A stretch of DNA of 64,000 nucleotides from Hirschia baltica ATCC 49814. Lineage in GTDB: Bacteria > Pseudomonadota > Alphaproteobacteria > Caulobacterales > Hyphomonadaceae. Where the stretch lies: NCBI RefSeq assembly GCF_000023785.1, contig NC_012982.1, forward strand, positions 3,391,623-3,455,622, given 5' to 3'. Both the position numbers and the translations under genes were made by a program. The notes under the pieces are model-generated. The model ran no database searches, had not been told where the DNA came from, and saw only the letters and a program-made list of their open reading frames with translations. This document shows positions 47,723 through 56,849 of this stretch, one piece after another. Numbering within the stretch: the stretch's first letter is position 1; every line of letters begins with the position of its first letter.

Positions 47723-49657
47723 ATGAAATTACTGTATTCGTTATTTATTCTCGCATTGACAACCTACTCAACAGCAATCGCGCAAACACCCATGCCGCCT
47801 ATAGAAGCATATGGTGAATTGGGTCAAATCAGATCTGTAGCTATATCTCCTGACGGTTCAAAAATAGGTATGCTTCGTCAACAAGATGGTGAAGAATTAT
47901 TTATCGTCAACGATTTGAAAAGTGGTGAAATAAACGGTGCGAACACAACTGATATAAAAACGCGATCAATTGATTTTATAAACTCTGATTTCGTTGTGCT
48001 GTCAGCTTCAGAAACGACTAAGATATTCGGGTTTAGAGGAAAACTGGAATATTCCGCGTCTTTTGCAATGGATTTATCCAAATCCAAAATTACCCAATTA
48101 CTTCGAAGCGAAGACAGTCTTTACCCTGCTCAATCTGGTGTCGGTCGAATCATTGGCAATCTGACAAAAGAAGGTCGTGTTTTAATGCCAGCCTATGTGG
48201 GCGCTCGGAATAAGGGTAATCCTCGATACAACCTTTTCTCAGTCGATCCTAAAACTGGATTGGCTCAGATTTTTGAAAGAGGTCGATATTCCACGAACGA
48301 CTGGTTCGTATCAGAAACGGGTGTGATTTTCGCGAGAGAAGATCACGACGACAGTTCCAACACCTTTGAAATTTCTACAAAACGCAACGGAAAATGGGAA
48401 AACGTCTATAAAAAGGAAAACTCCCCTGTCATCCCCTTCGTACTTCAAGGTGTTAAATCAGATCATTCAAGCCTTATTGTCTTAGACCAGATCGATGATG
48501 GAGAAGGCCTCTTTGAATTGAATTGGGATGGGGAATTAAGTGGTCCCATACTTGCCAAAGAAAATACTGATATTGACTATGTTATCATAGATGAAAACAG
48601 GATCGTTCATGGAGTTAAGTATTCTGGTATGAGGCCCAGTTATTCTTTTTTTGACAAAGAGTTAGATGCCAGTATCCAAACACTTCTTGATACTTATCCC
48701 ACTTTCGCAATTAACATAATGTCGTGGTCATCTGACTGGAGCAAATTCATTTTAAAGATATCTGGCGGAACTGAGCCCGGTAACTATTTCCTTTATGATG
48801 TGAAAACAAAAGACCTCAAGCGCATAGGACAATCTAGAGATATAGCACCGGAGTGGATAGCAGATGTTCAGACTATTGAGTATCCAGCCAGAGATGGAAC
48901 TAGAATTCCAGCTCTACTAACTTGGCCACCTGGTGTGAAAGACCCAACAAACCTTCCAGCGATCATTTTGCCTCATGGCGGTCCAGAATCTTATGTTCAA
49001 TTGGATTTTCATTGGTTGGCGCAATATTTTGCCAGCAGAGGTTATCTTGTTTTACAACCTAATTTCCGTGGCTCCACTGGTTTTGGAACCAATTTCAAAC
49101 TTCAAGGGCGTGGTGAATGGGCTGGCCTCATGCAAGATGATGTCACTGATGGTTTAAAAGCGCTAACCTCAATGAACTTTGTCGACCCAGAACGGGTTTG
49201 TATTATAGGCGCAAGTTATGGTGGGTATTCTGCCCTTGCTGGCGGTGCCTTTACGCCTGAACTCTATAAATGTGTTGCTGCAATTGCACCAGTTTCTGAT
49301 TTGCCTCGTATGTTAGACAGTGTAAACGAAGAAAATGGTGACAACAGCTGGGTCGTAGAATACTGGAAACGCGTCATCGGCGACAAGAAAACCGAAAAAC
49401 AGAAACTAATAGATATTTCTCCAGCAAATCATGCCGATAAATTTCAAGCTCCAGTCCTGCTAATCCACGGAAACGACGACACTATCGTCAATATCAAGCA
49501 AAGTGCAGTGATGGAGAGTGCTTTGAAGCAATCAGGCAAAGACGTAGACTTTATTAAAGTAAAGGGTGGAGATCATTGGTTATCTACCAGCGAAACCCGG
49601 CTAGATACGCTCAAAGCACTTGATACATTTATAGCAAAGCATAATCCAGCAAACTAA
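47723..49657 (+). CDS. Secreted S9-family (prolyl oligopeptidase-like) peptidase
   Basis: Exported serine peptidase of about 644 aa. Signal peptide (MKLLYSLFILALTTYSTAIA), then a beta-propeller-like domain (about 25-400), then an alpha/beta-hydrolase domain. The nucleophile is in GASYGGYSALAGG, the Asp in LIHGNDDTIVN and the His in VKGGDHWLS. PHGGPESYVQLDFHWLAQYF and NFRGSTGFG are S9-typical. The ATG at 47723 has GGGG just upstream and gives the signal peptide; an ATG at 47690 is in frame. It is separated from the pirin by about 146 bp and ends in a terminator, so it is an independent unit between hisA and hisF. Confidence 0.92.
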   Translation: MKLLYSLFILALTTYSTAIAQTPMPPIEAYGELGQIRSVAISPDGSKIGMLRQQDGEELFIVNDLKSGEINGANTTDIKTRSIDFINSDFVVLSASETTKIFGFRGKLEYSASFAMDLSKSKITQLLRSEDSLYPAQSGVGRIIGNLTKEGRVLMPAYVGARNKGNPRYNLFSVDPKTGLAQIFERGRYSTNDWFVSETGVIFAREDHDDSSNTFEISTKRNGKWENVYKKENSPVIPFVLQGVKSDHSSLIVLDQIDDGEGLFELNWDGELSGPILAKENTDIDYVIIDENRIVHGVKYSGMRPSYSFFDKELDASIQTLLDTYPTFAINIMSWSSDWSKFILKISGGTEPGNYFLYDVKTKDLKRIGQSRDIAPEWIADVQTIEYPARDGTRIPALLTWPPGVKDPTNLPAIILPHGGPESYVQLDFHWLAQYFASRGYLVLQPNFRGSTGFGTNFKLQGRGEWAGLMQDDVTDGLKALTSMNFVDPERVCIIGASYGGYSALAGGAFTPELYKCVAAIAPVSDLPRMLDSVNEENGDNSWVVEYWKRVIGDKKTEKQKLIDISPANHADKFQAPVLLIHGNDDTIVNIKQSAVMESALKQSGKDVDFIKVKGGDHWLSTSETRLDTLKALDTFIAKHNPAN

Positions 49658-49680
49658 CCAGCTTTCGCAAGTAAGAAATA

Positions 49681-49717
49681 AAATGCGCTCTTTCCAATAT
49701 AGAGTGCATTTTTGTTT
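49681..49717 (+). terminator. Intrinsic terminator after the S9 peptidase gene
   Basis: Stem AAATGCGCTCT / AGAGTGCATTT (one G-T pair) with a 9-nt loop and a following T-rich run, 24 bp past the peptidase stop. It implies that hisF-hisE downstream needs its own promoter. Confidence 0.75.
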
Positions 49718-49758
49718 TCCTACTTGCTCCAAACCGTCCTCAAGCGTATGCATTCAGC

Positions 49759-50529
49759 ATGTTAAAAAACCGCATTATCCCCTGTCTCGACGTGAAAGAT
49801 GGCCGCACTGTAAAAGGTGTTAATTTTGTTGACCTGCGCGATGCTGGTGATCCCGTCGCGCTTGCCAAAGCCTATGATGAACAAGGCGCAGACGAGCTCT
49901 GCTTTTTAGACATATCCGCTACAAATGAAGGGCGTGGTTCCATGCTCGATGTCATCGAGCGGACTGCAGATCAATGTTTCATGCCTGTTACCGTTGGCGG
50001 TGGTGTAAGATCACCAGAAGATATGGTCACGCTACTGGCTGCTGGAGCTGATAAATGCGGAGTAAATTCCGCCGCTGTTGCAGATCCAGACCTTGTAAAA
50101 GCCTGCTCTCTTAAAGTTGGCGCACAAGCCGTAGTTGTGGCTATTGATGCCAGACGTCAGGGTGATAGCTGGGGTGTCTTCACACATGGTGGAAAAAAAT
50201 CTTCCGGCCGTGATGCTATCGAGTTTGCCAAACTTGTTGAATCAAAAGGCGCTGGTGAAATTCTGCTCACATCCATGGATCGAGACGGTACAAAAATCGG
50301 ATATGACATTGAACTGCTCAAACGCATGACCGATGCTGTCTCTATTCCTGTCATTGCATCGGGCGGTGCCGGACATGTTGATCATTTAGCACCAGCAATT
50401 TTAGAAGGCGGCGCGAATGCTGTTTTAGCCGCGTCTATTTTTCATTTTGGGGAAGCCACAATTGCAGATGCGCGACGTGCCTTGAATGAAGCCGGCGCTT
50501 TTGTTCGTCCCCTTCCAAGTTGCACTTAG
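49759..50529 (+). CDS. hisF: Imidazole glycerol phosphate synthase cyclase subunit
   Basis: Barrel cyclase that combines ammonia from HisH with PRFAR to give IGP and AICAR. Landmarks: [28 protein letters not shown] with the catalytic Asp, [48 protein letters not shown] and [12 protein letters not shown]. The length is 256 aa. It is followed by hisE, 29 bp downstream. Confidence 0.97.
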   Translation: MLKNRIIPCLDVKDGRTVKGVNFVDLRDAGDPVALAKAYDEQGADELCFLDISATNEGRGSMLDVIERTADQCFMPVTVGGGVRSPEDMVTLLAAGADKCGVNSAAVADPDLVKACSLKVGAQAVVVAIDARRQGDSWGVFTHGGKKSSGRDAIEFAKLVESKGAGEILLTSMDRDGTKIGYDIELLKRMTDAVSIPVIASGGAGHVDHLAPAILEGGANAVLAASIFHFGEATIADARRALNEAGAFVRPLPSCT

Positions 50530-50558
50530 GCAAGACTATATCGACAGAAAGACAACAT

Positions 50559-50912
50559 ATGGCCAAGCTTACCCCGACAGATTCTTTATACAAAACCCTC
50601 ACTCACTTAGCAGAAACTATTGACGAACGTGCCAATGGAAACACAAGTGATCAGCCTTCTTACACGGCCAAATTACTATCAGCTGGTCCAAGTAAATGCG
50701 CAAAAAAAATGGGTGAAGAAGCAATTGAGACCGTTTTAGCCATAGCTTCTGAAAGTGATCAAGAGGTCGCTGATGAAACCGCCGACCTCCTTTATCACTT
50801 ATTTGTCGCGCTAAGATCAAGAGGTATTAGCCTAGATTCAGTGGGAGAATCTCTTGCTAAAAGACAAGGCATGTCCGGTATCGTTGAAAAACAAAACCGC
50901 ACTAACAGCTAG
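50559..50912 (+). CDS. hisE: Phosphoribosyl-ATP pyrophosphatase
   Basis: MazG-like alpha-helical pyrophosphohydrolase catalysing the second step of histidine synthesis. Acidic metal-binding residues lie in KKMGEEAIETVLAIASE and DEVADETADLLYHLFVALRSR-like segments (EVADETADLLYH). The ATG at 50559 (MAKLTPTDSLYKTL) gives 117 aa and fits family starts; an upstream ATG at 50520 overlaps hisF and is less likely. Last gene of the his group. Confidence 0.93.
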   Translation: MAKLTPTDSLYKTLTHLAETIDERANGNTSDQPSYTAKLLSAGPSKCAKKMGEEAIETVLAIASESDQEVADETADLLYHLFVALRSRGISLDSVGESLAKRQGMSGIVEKQNRTNS

Positions 50913-50934
50913 TTTATCCATCCTCGCGCTTGGC

Positions 50935-51525
50935 TCAATATTGGTGCTTGAGTTTTCTTAAAAATACATAATATGCACCGCTTCCACCATGGCGCTGGTG
51001 AGCGATGGAATAAGACGAAACATGGGCGCGGATATCGGGCTGAACAAGCCATTCAACTAGCCTTTTTTTAATAATACCATCGCCCAACTTTCCTTTTCCC
51101 GTAATCACCAGAACACACTTGGCACCATCATTTCTATGATGCATGAGGAAAGCTGATAAGGCTGATCTCGCTGCTATTTGCGTGAAACCATGTAGATCAA
51201 TCGTTGCATCAACATATGTTTTCCCGCGCCTGATTTTACGATCTTTTTCTCTGTTTTCTAACGGTTTTTCAGGGATACGCTCTTCGACTTCATCCATAAT
51301 TTTACGTTGAAGGTCTGTCGCTTGTGCACGCTTCTTAATATCAGGTGATACATGTTTTGCTACGCGAACACGTGGTGCATCCAGATGAGAATGTTTGGAT
51401 AGCAATTTTGCAAAATCTTCGACGATTAAAGGCTTTTTTTGCTTCGTCGTTTTATGTGGTTCAACAGTCTTGGCAATCTTCTTCCACAACCGCATTTCAG
51501 CATCTGAAACAAGACGTTTAGCCAT
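50935..51525 (-). CDS. Smr-domain protein
   Basis: About 196 aa: a basic N-terminal half and a C-terminal Smr domain (MutS2/Smr nuclease-like) with TIDLHGFTQIAARSALSAFL, VLVITGKGKLGDG and HGGSGAYYVFLRK. Smr domains can nick RNA or DNA; YdaL/SmrB-like proteins act on nucleic acids, but the activity here is inferred. The ATG at 51525 overlaps the mltA stop by 8 nt (ATGGCTAA). The tim44-like/mltA/smr order is conserved in alphaproteobacteria. Confidence 0.9.
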   Translation of the reverse strand: MAKRLVSDAEMRLWKKIAKTVEPHKTTKQKKPLIVEDFAKLLSKHSHLDAPRVRVAKHVSPDIKKRAQATDLQRKIMDEVEERIPEKPLENREKDRKIRRGKTYVDATIDLHGFTQIAARSALSAFLMHHRNDGAKCVLVITGKGKLGDGIIKKRLVEWLVQPDIRAHVSSYSIAHQRHGGSGAYYVFLRKLKHQY

Positions 51526-52864
51526 CAGCACTATCTGCCAATAATTGTGCTTCAGTCATTGCAGATGCGACAGATTTTGGAAGTAATACCCACATAGCAA
51601 CATCATGATTCATACTTGCCGCTCTGCCGCCAGCATCATCACCAGAGCCAAAAAACAAATCACCACGTAGAATGCCTTTGATCGCACCTCCTGTGTCTTG
51701 TGCAATCACTAAATTTCTAAATTCCCGCCCTCTCCAATCACCAGGTGTGGCAGGCACTTTAGTATCTATAAATATTGGCGCACCATATGCGTGATATCGC
51801 GGATCAACCGCCATTGAAGCCATTGCAGTCAGTGGAATACCCTGCGCACCATTAGGTCCTTTGGAAGGATCTTTAATCTCTTGAGGCGTAAACCAAACAT
51901 AACGCGGATTAACATTCATCGCATCTTGAGCAATTTGAGGACCGACTTCATCCATCCAATTTAGTATAGAATTCATACCAGCTTGGTGGGTTTGTATCTG
52001 TCCAGTGTCGATTAAGTGTCGAGCTATTGATACAAAAGGTTTGTGATTATGTGCTGCAAATGCGGCTCGAATAACTCTTCCATCAGGAAATTTTAGCCTG
52101 CCCGAACCTTGTATCTGTAAATAGAATATTTCACCCGGAGACGCATATCCCAATGCTTTAGAAGGTTCATCGATAATATCTTTGCGGTCTGGATAAAATT
52201 CTAACTCGCCTTCAATAACACGACCCCACACTTTGCCCTTAGCAAATTTAGGATCAAACTCTGATGGGTCCACTCTTACAAGGTCTTCAGGAATACCCGG
52301 AACAGCCTGAGAAAATCCAGCTTCTGGCCTGTAGCGCACTTCTAATTCAGGCTCAAAATAGCCCGTTAATTTAGATTGCTTGTCTGTTGGATTAATGAAG
52401 TAAGGAGTAAATTCAGTTTCAAATACTTTAGCGATCATTCTAGTATCTGTTGCAGCTTGAATGCTTGTGCATGCTGGCATCCAATCAGACACAGAGCCGC
52501 TATAAGGCGCTGATGTAGATATTAATTTATTTCCATCACGCTTAGACCAGCTTTGGCAACTTTCTAAAAATGCTGACCGGGCTGAATTAAAGTTCGTGTT
52601 CCGCCAAGCTGGTAGATCAGAAAATGATTTTGGCACCATGGAATAACCAGAAGCTGTTTGCAGCTCGACTGGATTTTTCGGACCAGTTATAACAGTTGTG
52701 GCTTGTGTATTTGGTACACCCGTTTCAGGCGGCGACACTGCAGTTGTCGCACACCCATAGGCTGTGACTGCAAAAATAGCGGTGACACATCTTAAGACGC
52801 TTCTGAAACCCCACCGAGAAGCCAAGCTGGGTTTGACGATTTTAGACTGCGCTCGAAGGTCCAT
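51518..52864 (-). CDS. mltA: Membrane-bound lytic murein transglycosylase A
   Basis: Lytic transglycosylase that cleaves glycan strands of peptidoglycan. A probable lipoprotein (VTAIFAVTAYGC lipobox near Cys38). The MltA barrel includes GYFEPELEVRY, IQGSGRLKFPDG and the ADG-type catalytic 3D domain: IAQDTGGAIKGILRGDLFFG, then SGDDAGGRAASMNHDVAMWVLLP, with the conserved Asp residues. The length is 448 aa, typical. Its start at 52864 overlaps the Tim44-like gene by 73 nt in another frame; no later ATG, GTG or TTG precedes the signal peptide core. Confidence 0.93.
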   Translation of the reverse strand: MDLRAQSKIVKPSLASRWGFRSVLRCVTAIFAVTAYGCATTAVSPPETGVPNTQATTVITGPKNPVELQTASGYSMVPKSFSDLPAWRNTNFNSARSAFLESCQSWSKRDGNKLISTSAPYSGSVSDWMPACTSIQAATDTRMIAKVFETEFTPYFINPTDKQSKLTGYFEPELEVRYRPEAGFSQAVPGIPEDLVRVDPSEFDPKFAKGKVWGRVIEGELEFYPDRKDIIDEPSKALGYASPGEIFYLQIQGSGRLKFPDGRVIRAAFAAHNHKPFVSIARHLIDTGQIQTHQAGMNSILNWMDEVGPQIAQDAMNVNPRYVWFTPQEIKDPSKGPNGAQGIPLTAMASMAVDPRYHAYGAPIFIDTKVPATPGDWRGREFRNLVIAQDTGGAIKGILRGDLFFGSGDDAGGRAASMNHDVAMWVLLPKSVASAMTEAQLLADSADG

Positions 52865-53394
52865 ATCTCTTTTGCCGTCCTTAAGTTTTCACCATCACTC
52901 AATTGCGCTTCAAAGGATACAGAAACTTGTCCAATATCACCATCCAAAAGTTCAGCATCAGCAATTTCAGCTGATTTTAGACGCATCAGGCGGAGTGGTT
53001 CCGTATTGTTCTGCTCTCTCTCATCAATTGCAGATACATACGCTTCATACACATCATCGACCAACAAATTTGAAAGTGTTTCTTTGTCACCTTCAGCAAA
53101 AGCTTCGACGATCATCTCATAAGCTTTTTTTGATTTCCGTGTGAAATCACTTGGCGAGAACGTGCTATCTATTTGAGAGATTTCTTCCATTGCAGAAGCA
53201 CCAGGCCCAGTAAAAGACGGACGGAATGGTGTGACATTGCTCTCATCACTACCTTCTGAATTTTTACGTTTTTGTGTGGCTTCTCGAACAACTGATGGCG
53301 GTGGTTCCGCTCCAGTTTTCGTTCCAAGAACGCTGTACAGCCGATACAGCACGAAAAACGCAACTGCTGCGAAAATTATGAGTTCAATATCCAT
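52792..53394 (-). CDS. Tim44/TimA-domain inner-membrane protein
   Basis: A 200-aa protein with one N-terminal membrane segment (IELIIFAAVAFFVLYRLYSVL), a polar linker, and a Tim44-like (NTF2-fold) domain (about 80-195, SDFTRKSKKAYEMIVEAFAEG, then LVDDVYEAYVSAIDEREQNN). TimA-type proteins are alphaproteobacterial relatives of mitochondrial Tim44; they are thought to help membrane protein quality control, but the role is not settled. It overlaps mltA by 73 nt and diverges from secB, fitting protein-export context. Confidence 0.9.
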   Translation of the reverse strand: MDIELIIFAAVAFFVLYRLYSVLGTKTGAEPPPSVVREATQKRKNSEGSDESNVTPFRPSFTGPGASAMEEISQIDSTFSPSDFTRKSKKAYEMIVEAFAEGDKETLSNLLVDDVYEAYVSAIDEREQNNTEPLRLMRLKSAEIADAELLDGDIGQVSVSFEAQLSDGENLRTAKEIWTFERSLKSSNPAWLLGGVSEAS

Positions 53395-53450
53395 GGCACT
53401 TCTTATAATGTATCATTTGAGTTCTTGCCACATATATATGTTGACAAAAC

Positions 53451-53480
53451 AAGGAATGGAACCGTTTTACTTGTTTGCTT
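53451..53480 (+). promoter_or_regulatory. Candidate secB promoter
   Basis: A perfect -35-like TTGACA at 53451-53456 is followed about 18 nt later by a weak TTTTAC, about 55-60 bp before the secB ATG. Only the -35 half is convincing. Confidence 0.3.
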
Positions 53481-53534
53481 TAGCAGCTCATGTTAGCTGG
53501 CACCTAGTTCCCCGTATCAAACGGATGTAAAGAT

Positions 53535-54056
53535 ATGAATGACACGCCCTCAACTGAAGGCCAACCAACAATTGATCCAGCTCAAACATCAGCTGAATCT
53601 GGTCCCTCAATTCGCGTACTCGCGCAATACATAAAAGACTTGTCTTTTGAAAATCCCAACCCGCTTACAGCAGGTGCAGGTCAAAATGCTCCTGCTATAG
53701 AATTGGGTATTGATGTAAAAGCAGACCCACAACCTGATCAGCCTGGTATTTTTGAAGTCAATTTACGTTTATCGGCCCAAGCAAAACGCGAAGAAAACGT
53801 CGTTTTCATTGCTGAACTTGTTTATTCTGGACTATTTGAACTTAAAAATACCCAGCAAGCAGATGTAGAGCCATTGTTGCTTATAGAATGCCCAAGACTT
53901 CTTTTCCCATTTGCACGACGCGTTATGGCTGAAGTGACACGGGAAGGCGGATATCCACCTCTGCTTATAGATCCAATTGATTTTGTCGGATTATATCGTG
54001 CTCAACGCGCGCAAGCAGCGGCAGAAAACCAAACACCACCAACTGCTCAAGCTTAA
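53535..54056 (+). CDS. secB: Protein-export chaperone SecB
   Basis: Tetrameric chaperone that keeps precursors unfolded and delivers them to SecA. A 173-aa acidic protein with SIRVLAQYIKDLSFENPNPL at the N-terminus and LLIECPRLLFPFARRVMAEV plus TREGGYPPLLIDPIDFVGLY, the SecA-binding region. Pro/Gln/Ala-rich at both ends. It sits between the Tim44-like gene and dnaQ, the Caulobacter order near the origin. It ends in a bidirectional terminator shared with dnaQ. Confidence 0.97.
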   Translation: MNDTPSTEGQPTIDPAQTSAESGPSIRVLAQYIKDLSFENPNPLTAGAGQNAPAIELGIDVKADPQPDQPGIFEVNLRLSAQAKREENVVFIAELVYSGLFELKNTQQADVEPLLLIECPRLLFPFARRVMAEVTREGGYPPLLIDPIDFVGLYRAQRAQAAAENQTPPTAQA

Positions 54057-54070
54057 ACAATAAAAAATAT

Positions 54071-54104
54071 AAAAGCGACGATGTTCTTACCGTCGCTTTT
54101 ATTT
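54071..54104. terminator. Bidirectional terminator between secB and dnaQ
   Basis: Perfect 10-bp stem AAAAGCGACG / CGTCGCTTTT with a 10-nt loop. The right arm overlaps the dnaQ stop codon. Suitable T-runs lie on both strands between the convergent genes. Confidence 0.88.
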
Positions 54105-54800
54105 TGTCAAAATTTTATTCCACACCGGCGTTTCGTCAAAAGTCGCGATAAAACTCTGGTGGGCTGCATTTTCTTCTTCTGTTAAAAAAGAACGTAATTT
54201 TTTGGGCCGTTGACGACGCTGAGTACGCTTAAACGCCACTTCAGCATCTGATTGTCCTTCATTTTCAAATTCAAAAGAATGAGCACGCCCCCCTCTTAAT
54301 TCCAGATAGACTGACGCTAAGAGCTGAGAGTCGACAACCGCTGTGTGAACGTCCCTTTTTGCAAGAGAAATATCAAATCGCTTACAAAGGGCATCTAGTG
54401 TCGCCGAAGCACCAGGAAATTTTTCACGTGCCAATGCCAACGTATCTACACAGCGTTCTTTAGGAAAATCAGGCCCGCCGACACGGCGCATTTCCTCATT
54501 TAAGAATCCACGGTCAAATTCTGCATTGTGTGCGACTAAGGGAGAATCTTCGATGAAATCGAGAAATTCTTTATACACACTTGGATCACTAAAAACGGGC
54601 TTACCTTTTAGCATTTCATCGGTAATACCGGTAATACGAATTGTATCTTCACTAACTTGACGCTCTGGATAGATTAGCCTGTGAAATTCACGTCCAGTGG
54701 GTAAAAGATCAACAATCTCTACTGCACCAAGTTCGATAATACGATCACCATCTTTTGCACTTAGGCCCGTTGTTTCAGTATCGAATACGATTTCACGCAT
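54099..54800 (-). CDS. dnaQ: DNA polymerase III epsilon subunit (proofreading exonuclease)
   Basis: 3'-5' exonuclease of the replicative polymerase. Exo I with Asp7 and Glu9 in MREIVFDTETTG, Exo II HNAEFDRGFLNEEM and Exo III epsilon HTAVVDSQLLA are all present. A basic C-terminal tail binds the alpha subunit (FKRTQRRQRPKKLRSF). About 233 aa from the ATG at 54800; an ATG at 54812 overlaps coaE. The gap to coaE is 1 nt. Confidence 0.96.
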   Translation of the reverse strand: MREIVFDTETTGLSAKDGDRIIELGAVEIVDLLPTGREFHRLIYPERQVSEDTIRITGITDEMLKGKPVFSDPSVYKEFLDFIEDSPLVAHNAEFDRGFLNEEMRRVGGPDFPKERCVDTLALAREKFPGASATLDALCKRFDISLAKRDVHTAVVDSQLLASVYLELRGGRAHSFEFENEGQSDAEVAFKRTQRRQRPKKLRSFLTEEENAAHQSFIATFDETPVWNKILTK

Positions 54801-54801
54801 T

Positions 54802-55410
54802 TTAGTCTTCACTCTCGTTTAACTGGATCAAAGATTGAATAATCTGATAAACATTTTTTTCAGCGCTATCCAATCCAAGACTTGTATCAATAATGAAATC
54901 TGCGCGTTCGCGTTTTTGTTTATCTGGCATTTGTTTAGCCAAAATTGCTGAAAATTTTTCTTCCGTCATGCCTTCACGATCAAGAACACGTTGTTTTTGA
55001 ATTTCAGCAGGTGCTGTCACGACCAATATTTTATCAACAAATGCATCTGAACCAGTTTCAAAAAGCAAGGGTATGTCAAACACCACAATGTCTGTGCCTT
55101 TTGCTTTATGTTCGTCTAAAAATTTGAGACGTGTCTCAAATACCAAAGGATGTACAATGGCTTCCAGCTTTTTCATGGCAGCTGAATCTTTTAGCACATA
55201 TGCACTTAATTTCTGACGATCGATGCTGCCTTCTTGGTTTTTTACACCCGGAAAAGCATCCTCTAATTTGTCAACGGCTTTTCCACCTGATTGGTAGAGC
55301 GCATGAACAGCGGCATCTGAATCATAAACTGGAATGCCCGCATCCAGAAAGATGTTGGCAGTGGTTGATTTCCCCATTCCTATAGAACCAGTAAGACCTA
55401 AGATAATCAT
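54802..55410 (-). CDS. coaE: Dephospho-CoA kinase
   Basis: Last step of CoA synthesis: phosphorylates dephospho-CoA. P-loop [21 protein letters not shown] at the N-terminus, [26 protein letters not shown] and [26 protein letters not shown] with lid arginines. The length is 202 aa. It lies between aroE (1-nt gap) and dnaQ in the origin-left operon. Confidence 0.97.
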   Translation of the reverse strand: MIILGLTGSIGMGKSTTANIFLDAGIPVYDSDAAVHALYQSGGKAVDKLEDAFPGVKNQEGSIDRQKLSAYVLKDSAAMKKLEAIVHPLVFETRLKFLDEHKAKGTDIVVFDIPLLFETGSDAFVDKILVVTAPAEIQKQRVLDREGMTEEKFSAILAKQMPDKQKRERADFIIDTSLGLDSAEKNVYQIIQSLIQLNESED

Positions 55411-55411
55411 T

Positions 55412-56239
55412 TTATGCTAATTTCTTTTTGCACATACCAAGGGCTAGTTCGACATCAGGTATTTCATTATGCCATAATTTATAGGCTAGAGCCGCTTGCT
55501 CAACGAGCATTCTTAAGCCGTCTTCACTTTTCCATCCAGCATTAGACGCTTTACCCAGAATTTCTTCGGGAGCTTTTCCATAAGATAAGTCAAAAAATAA
55601 ACGAGAATTACCGTCGGGAAATACAATATTATTTGCGAGGCCGGCCTTAAGACTCGTCGCATTTATGACTATATCAACGCGATCCATTTGCTCTGTTAAA
55701 CCCTGTAAATCACCAGATTTAGCTTTAGGAGCCAATTCTGAAATGAGGGTGTCTGCTTTAGAAACAGTTCGATTTAAGATGGTTAAATCAGCACCTTGTA
55801 AATCAAGAATATAGGCGACTGCTCTAGCTGCACCACCAGCGCCGATTAACAACACTTTTTTGTTTTTCAAAGTGTTTTCTGAAATGACGGAATATAACGA
55901 ATTTAAAAATCCATGAGCATCAGTATTTTCCGCATACCATCCATTGGATGTTGCTTTGAGTGTGTTTGCGACACCTATTTTTTTTGCTGTATCACTGACA
56001 TCAATTGCTGAATTTATAGCAGCTTTCTTATAAGGCATTGTTATGTTCAGGCCCTGAACATCAAATCTCAGCAATGCTTGAATATCAGACACAGCAGTTT
56101 CAGTTTGCAAGTGAAATTTATTGTAAAAAGCGCTTATATTTGATGCTTTTAGCCATAGATTATGAATATCCGGCGAAAGAGACTGAGCAATAGGGTCACC
56201 AATCACACCATAAACTTTTGTATTGGAAATCCCACTCAC
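55412..56239 (-). CDS. aroE: Shikimate dehydrogenase
   Basis: NADPH-dependent reductase of the shikimate pathway. [21 protein letters not shown], the catalytic Lys in [43 protein letters not shown] and the C-terminal [19 protein letters not shown] choose the GTG at 56239: it overlaps the maf TGA as GTGA and follows GAGGAG by about 11 nt. An ATG at 56269 would add ten residues. About 275 aa. Confidence 0.95.
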   Translation of the reverse strand: MSGISNTKVYGVIGDPIAQSLSPDIHNLWLKASNISAFYNKFHLQTETAVSDIQALLRFDVQGLNITMPYKKAAINSAIDVSDTAKKIGVANTLKATSNGWYAENTDAHGFLNSLYSVISENTLKNKKVLLIGAGGAARAVAYILDLQGADLTILNRTVSKADTLISELAPKAKSGDLQGLTEQMDRVDIVINATSLKAGLANNIVFPDGNSRLFFDLSYGKAPEEILGKASNAGWKSEDGLRMLVEQAALAYKLWHNEIPDVELALGMCKKKLA

Positions 56240-56835
56240 TTTTGAAGATCTCCTCGATCTTGTAACCAATTGAGAAGCTGAATTAAGGGGAGACCCAATA
56301 TAGAGAAATAATCACCTTCAACCTTTGAAAATAGCTGAACGCCTGGGGCTTCAAGTCTATAAGCTCCAACTGTTGTAAGCGCTAAATCACCTTCATTTTT
56401 CAGATATGTATCAAGAAATTCTTCTGAAAAATTTCTCATTGTAAGACGAGGACGCGTCGTCATTCTCCAAATAGGTTGTCCATTTTCACAAGCAACTAAA
56501 GCAGTTTCTAATGTATGGGTTTTTCCACGCATTTTTAGGAGATTTACGCGTGCTTCGTCGATAGATTTAGGTTTATCGAACTGAACACCTTCAAGATCTA
56601 GCATTTGATCCGCTCCAAGAACGATGCCTTGATGCTTGATAGAAACTTTTAACGCTTTCATCTCAGCCAAAGCTTCTGCTTGACGTTGAGTTGATTCACC
56701 ATCCGCACGCATAGCCATTTTTACGGCATCTTCATCTAAACTAGAAGCCATTTGTTCAAAAACAAGACCGGCTCCACGCATTAAATCACCGCGAGATTTG
56801 CTTTGAGAAGCCAAAATTAATGTGGAGTCTGTCAC
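56236..56835 (-). CDS. maf: Maf-family nucleoside triphosphate pyrophosphatase
   Basis: House-cleaning pyrophosphatase acting on modified nucleotides. LILASQSKSRGDLMRGAGL, the catalytic ASSLDEDAVK, VLGADQMLDLEG and KPKSIDEARVNLLKMRGKTH are present. The length is 199 aa. Second gene of the leftward origin-proximal operon, 14 nt after ppsR, coupled to aroE by a GTGA overlap. Confidence 0.95.
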   Translation of the reverse strand: MTDSTLILASQSKSRGDLMRGAGLVFEQMASSLDEDAVKMAMRADGESTQRQAEALAEMKALKVSIKHQGIVLGADQMLDLEGVQFDKPKSIDEARVNLLKMRGKTHTLETALVACENGQPIWRMTTRPRLTMRNFSEEFLDTYLKNEGDLALTTVGAYRLEAPGVQLFSKVEGDYFSILGLPLIQLLNWLQDRGDLQK

Positions 56836-56849
56836 TTAGTTAGTCGCCT

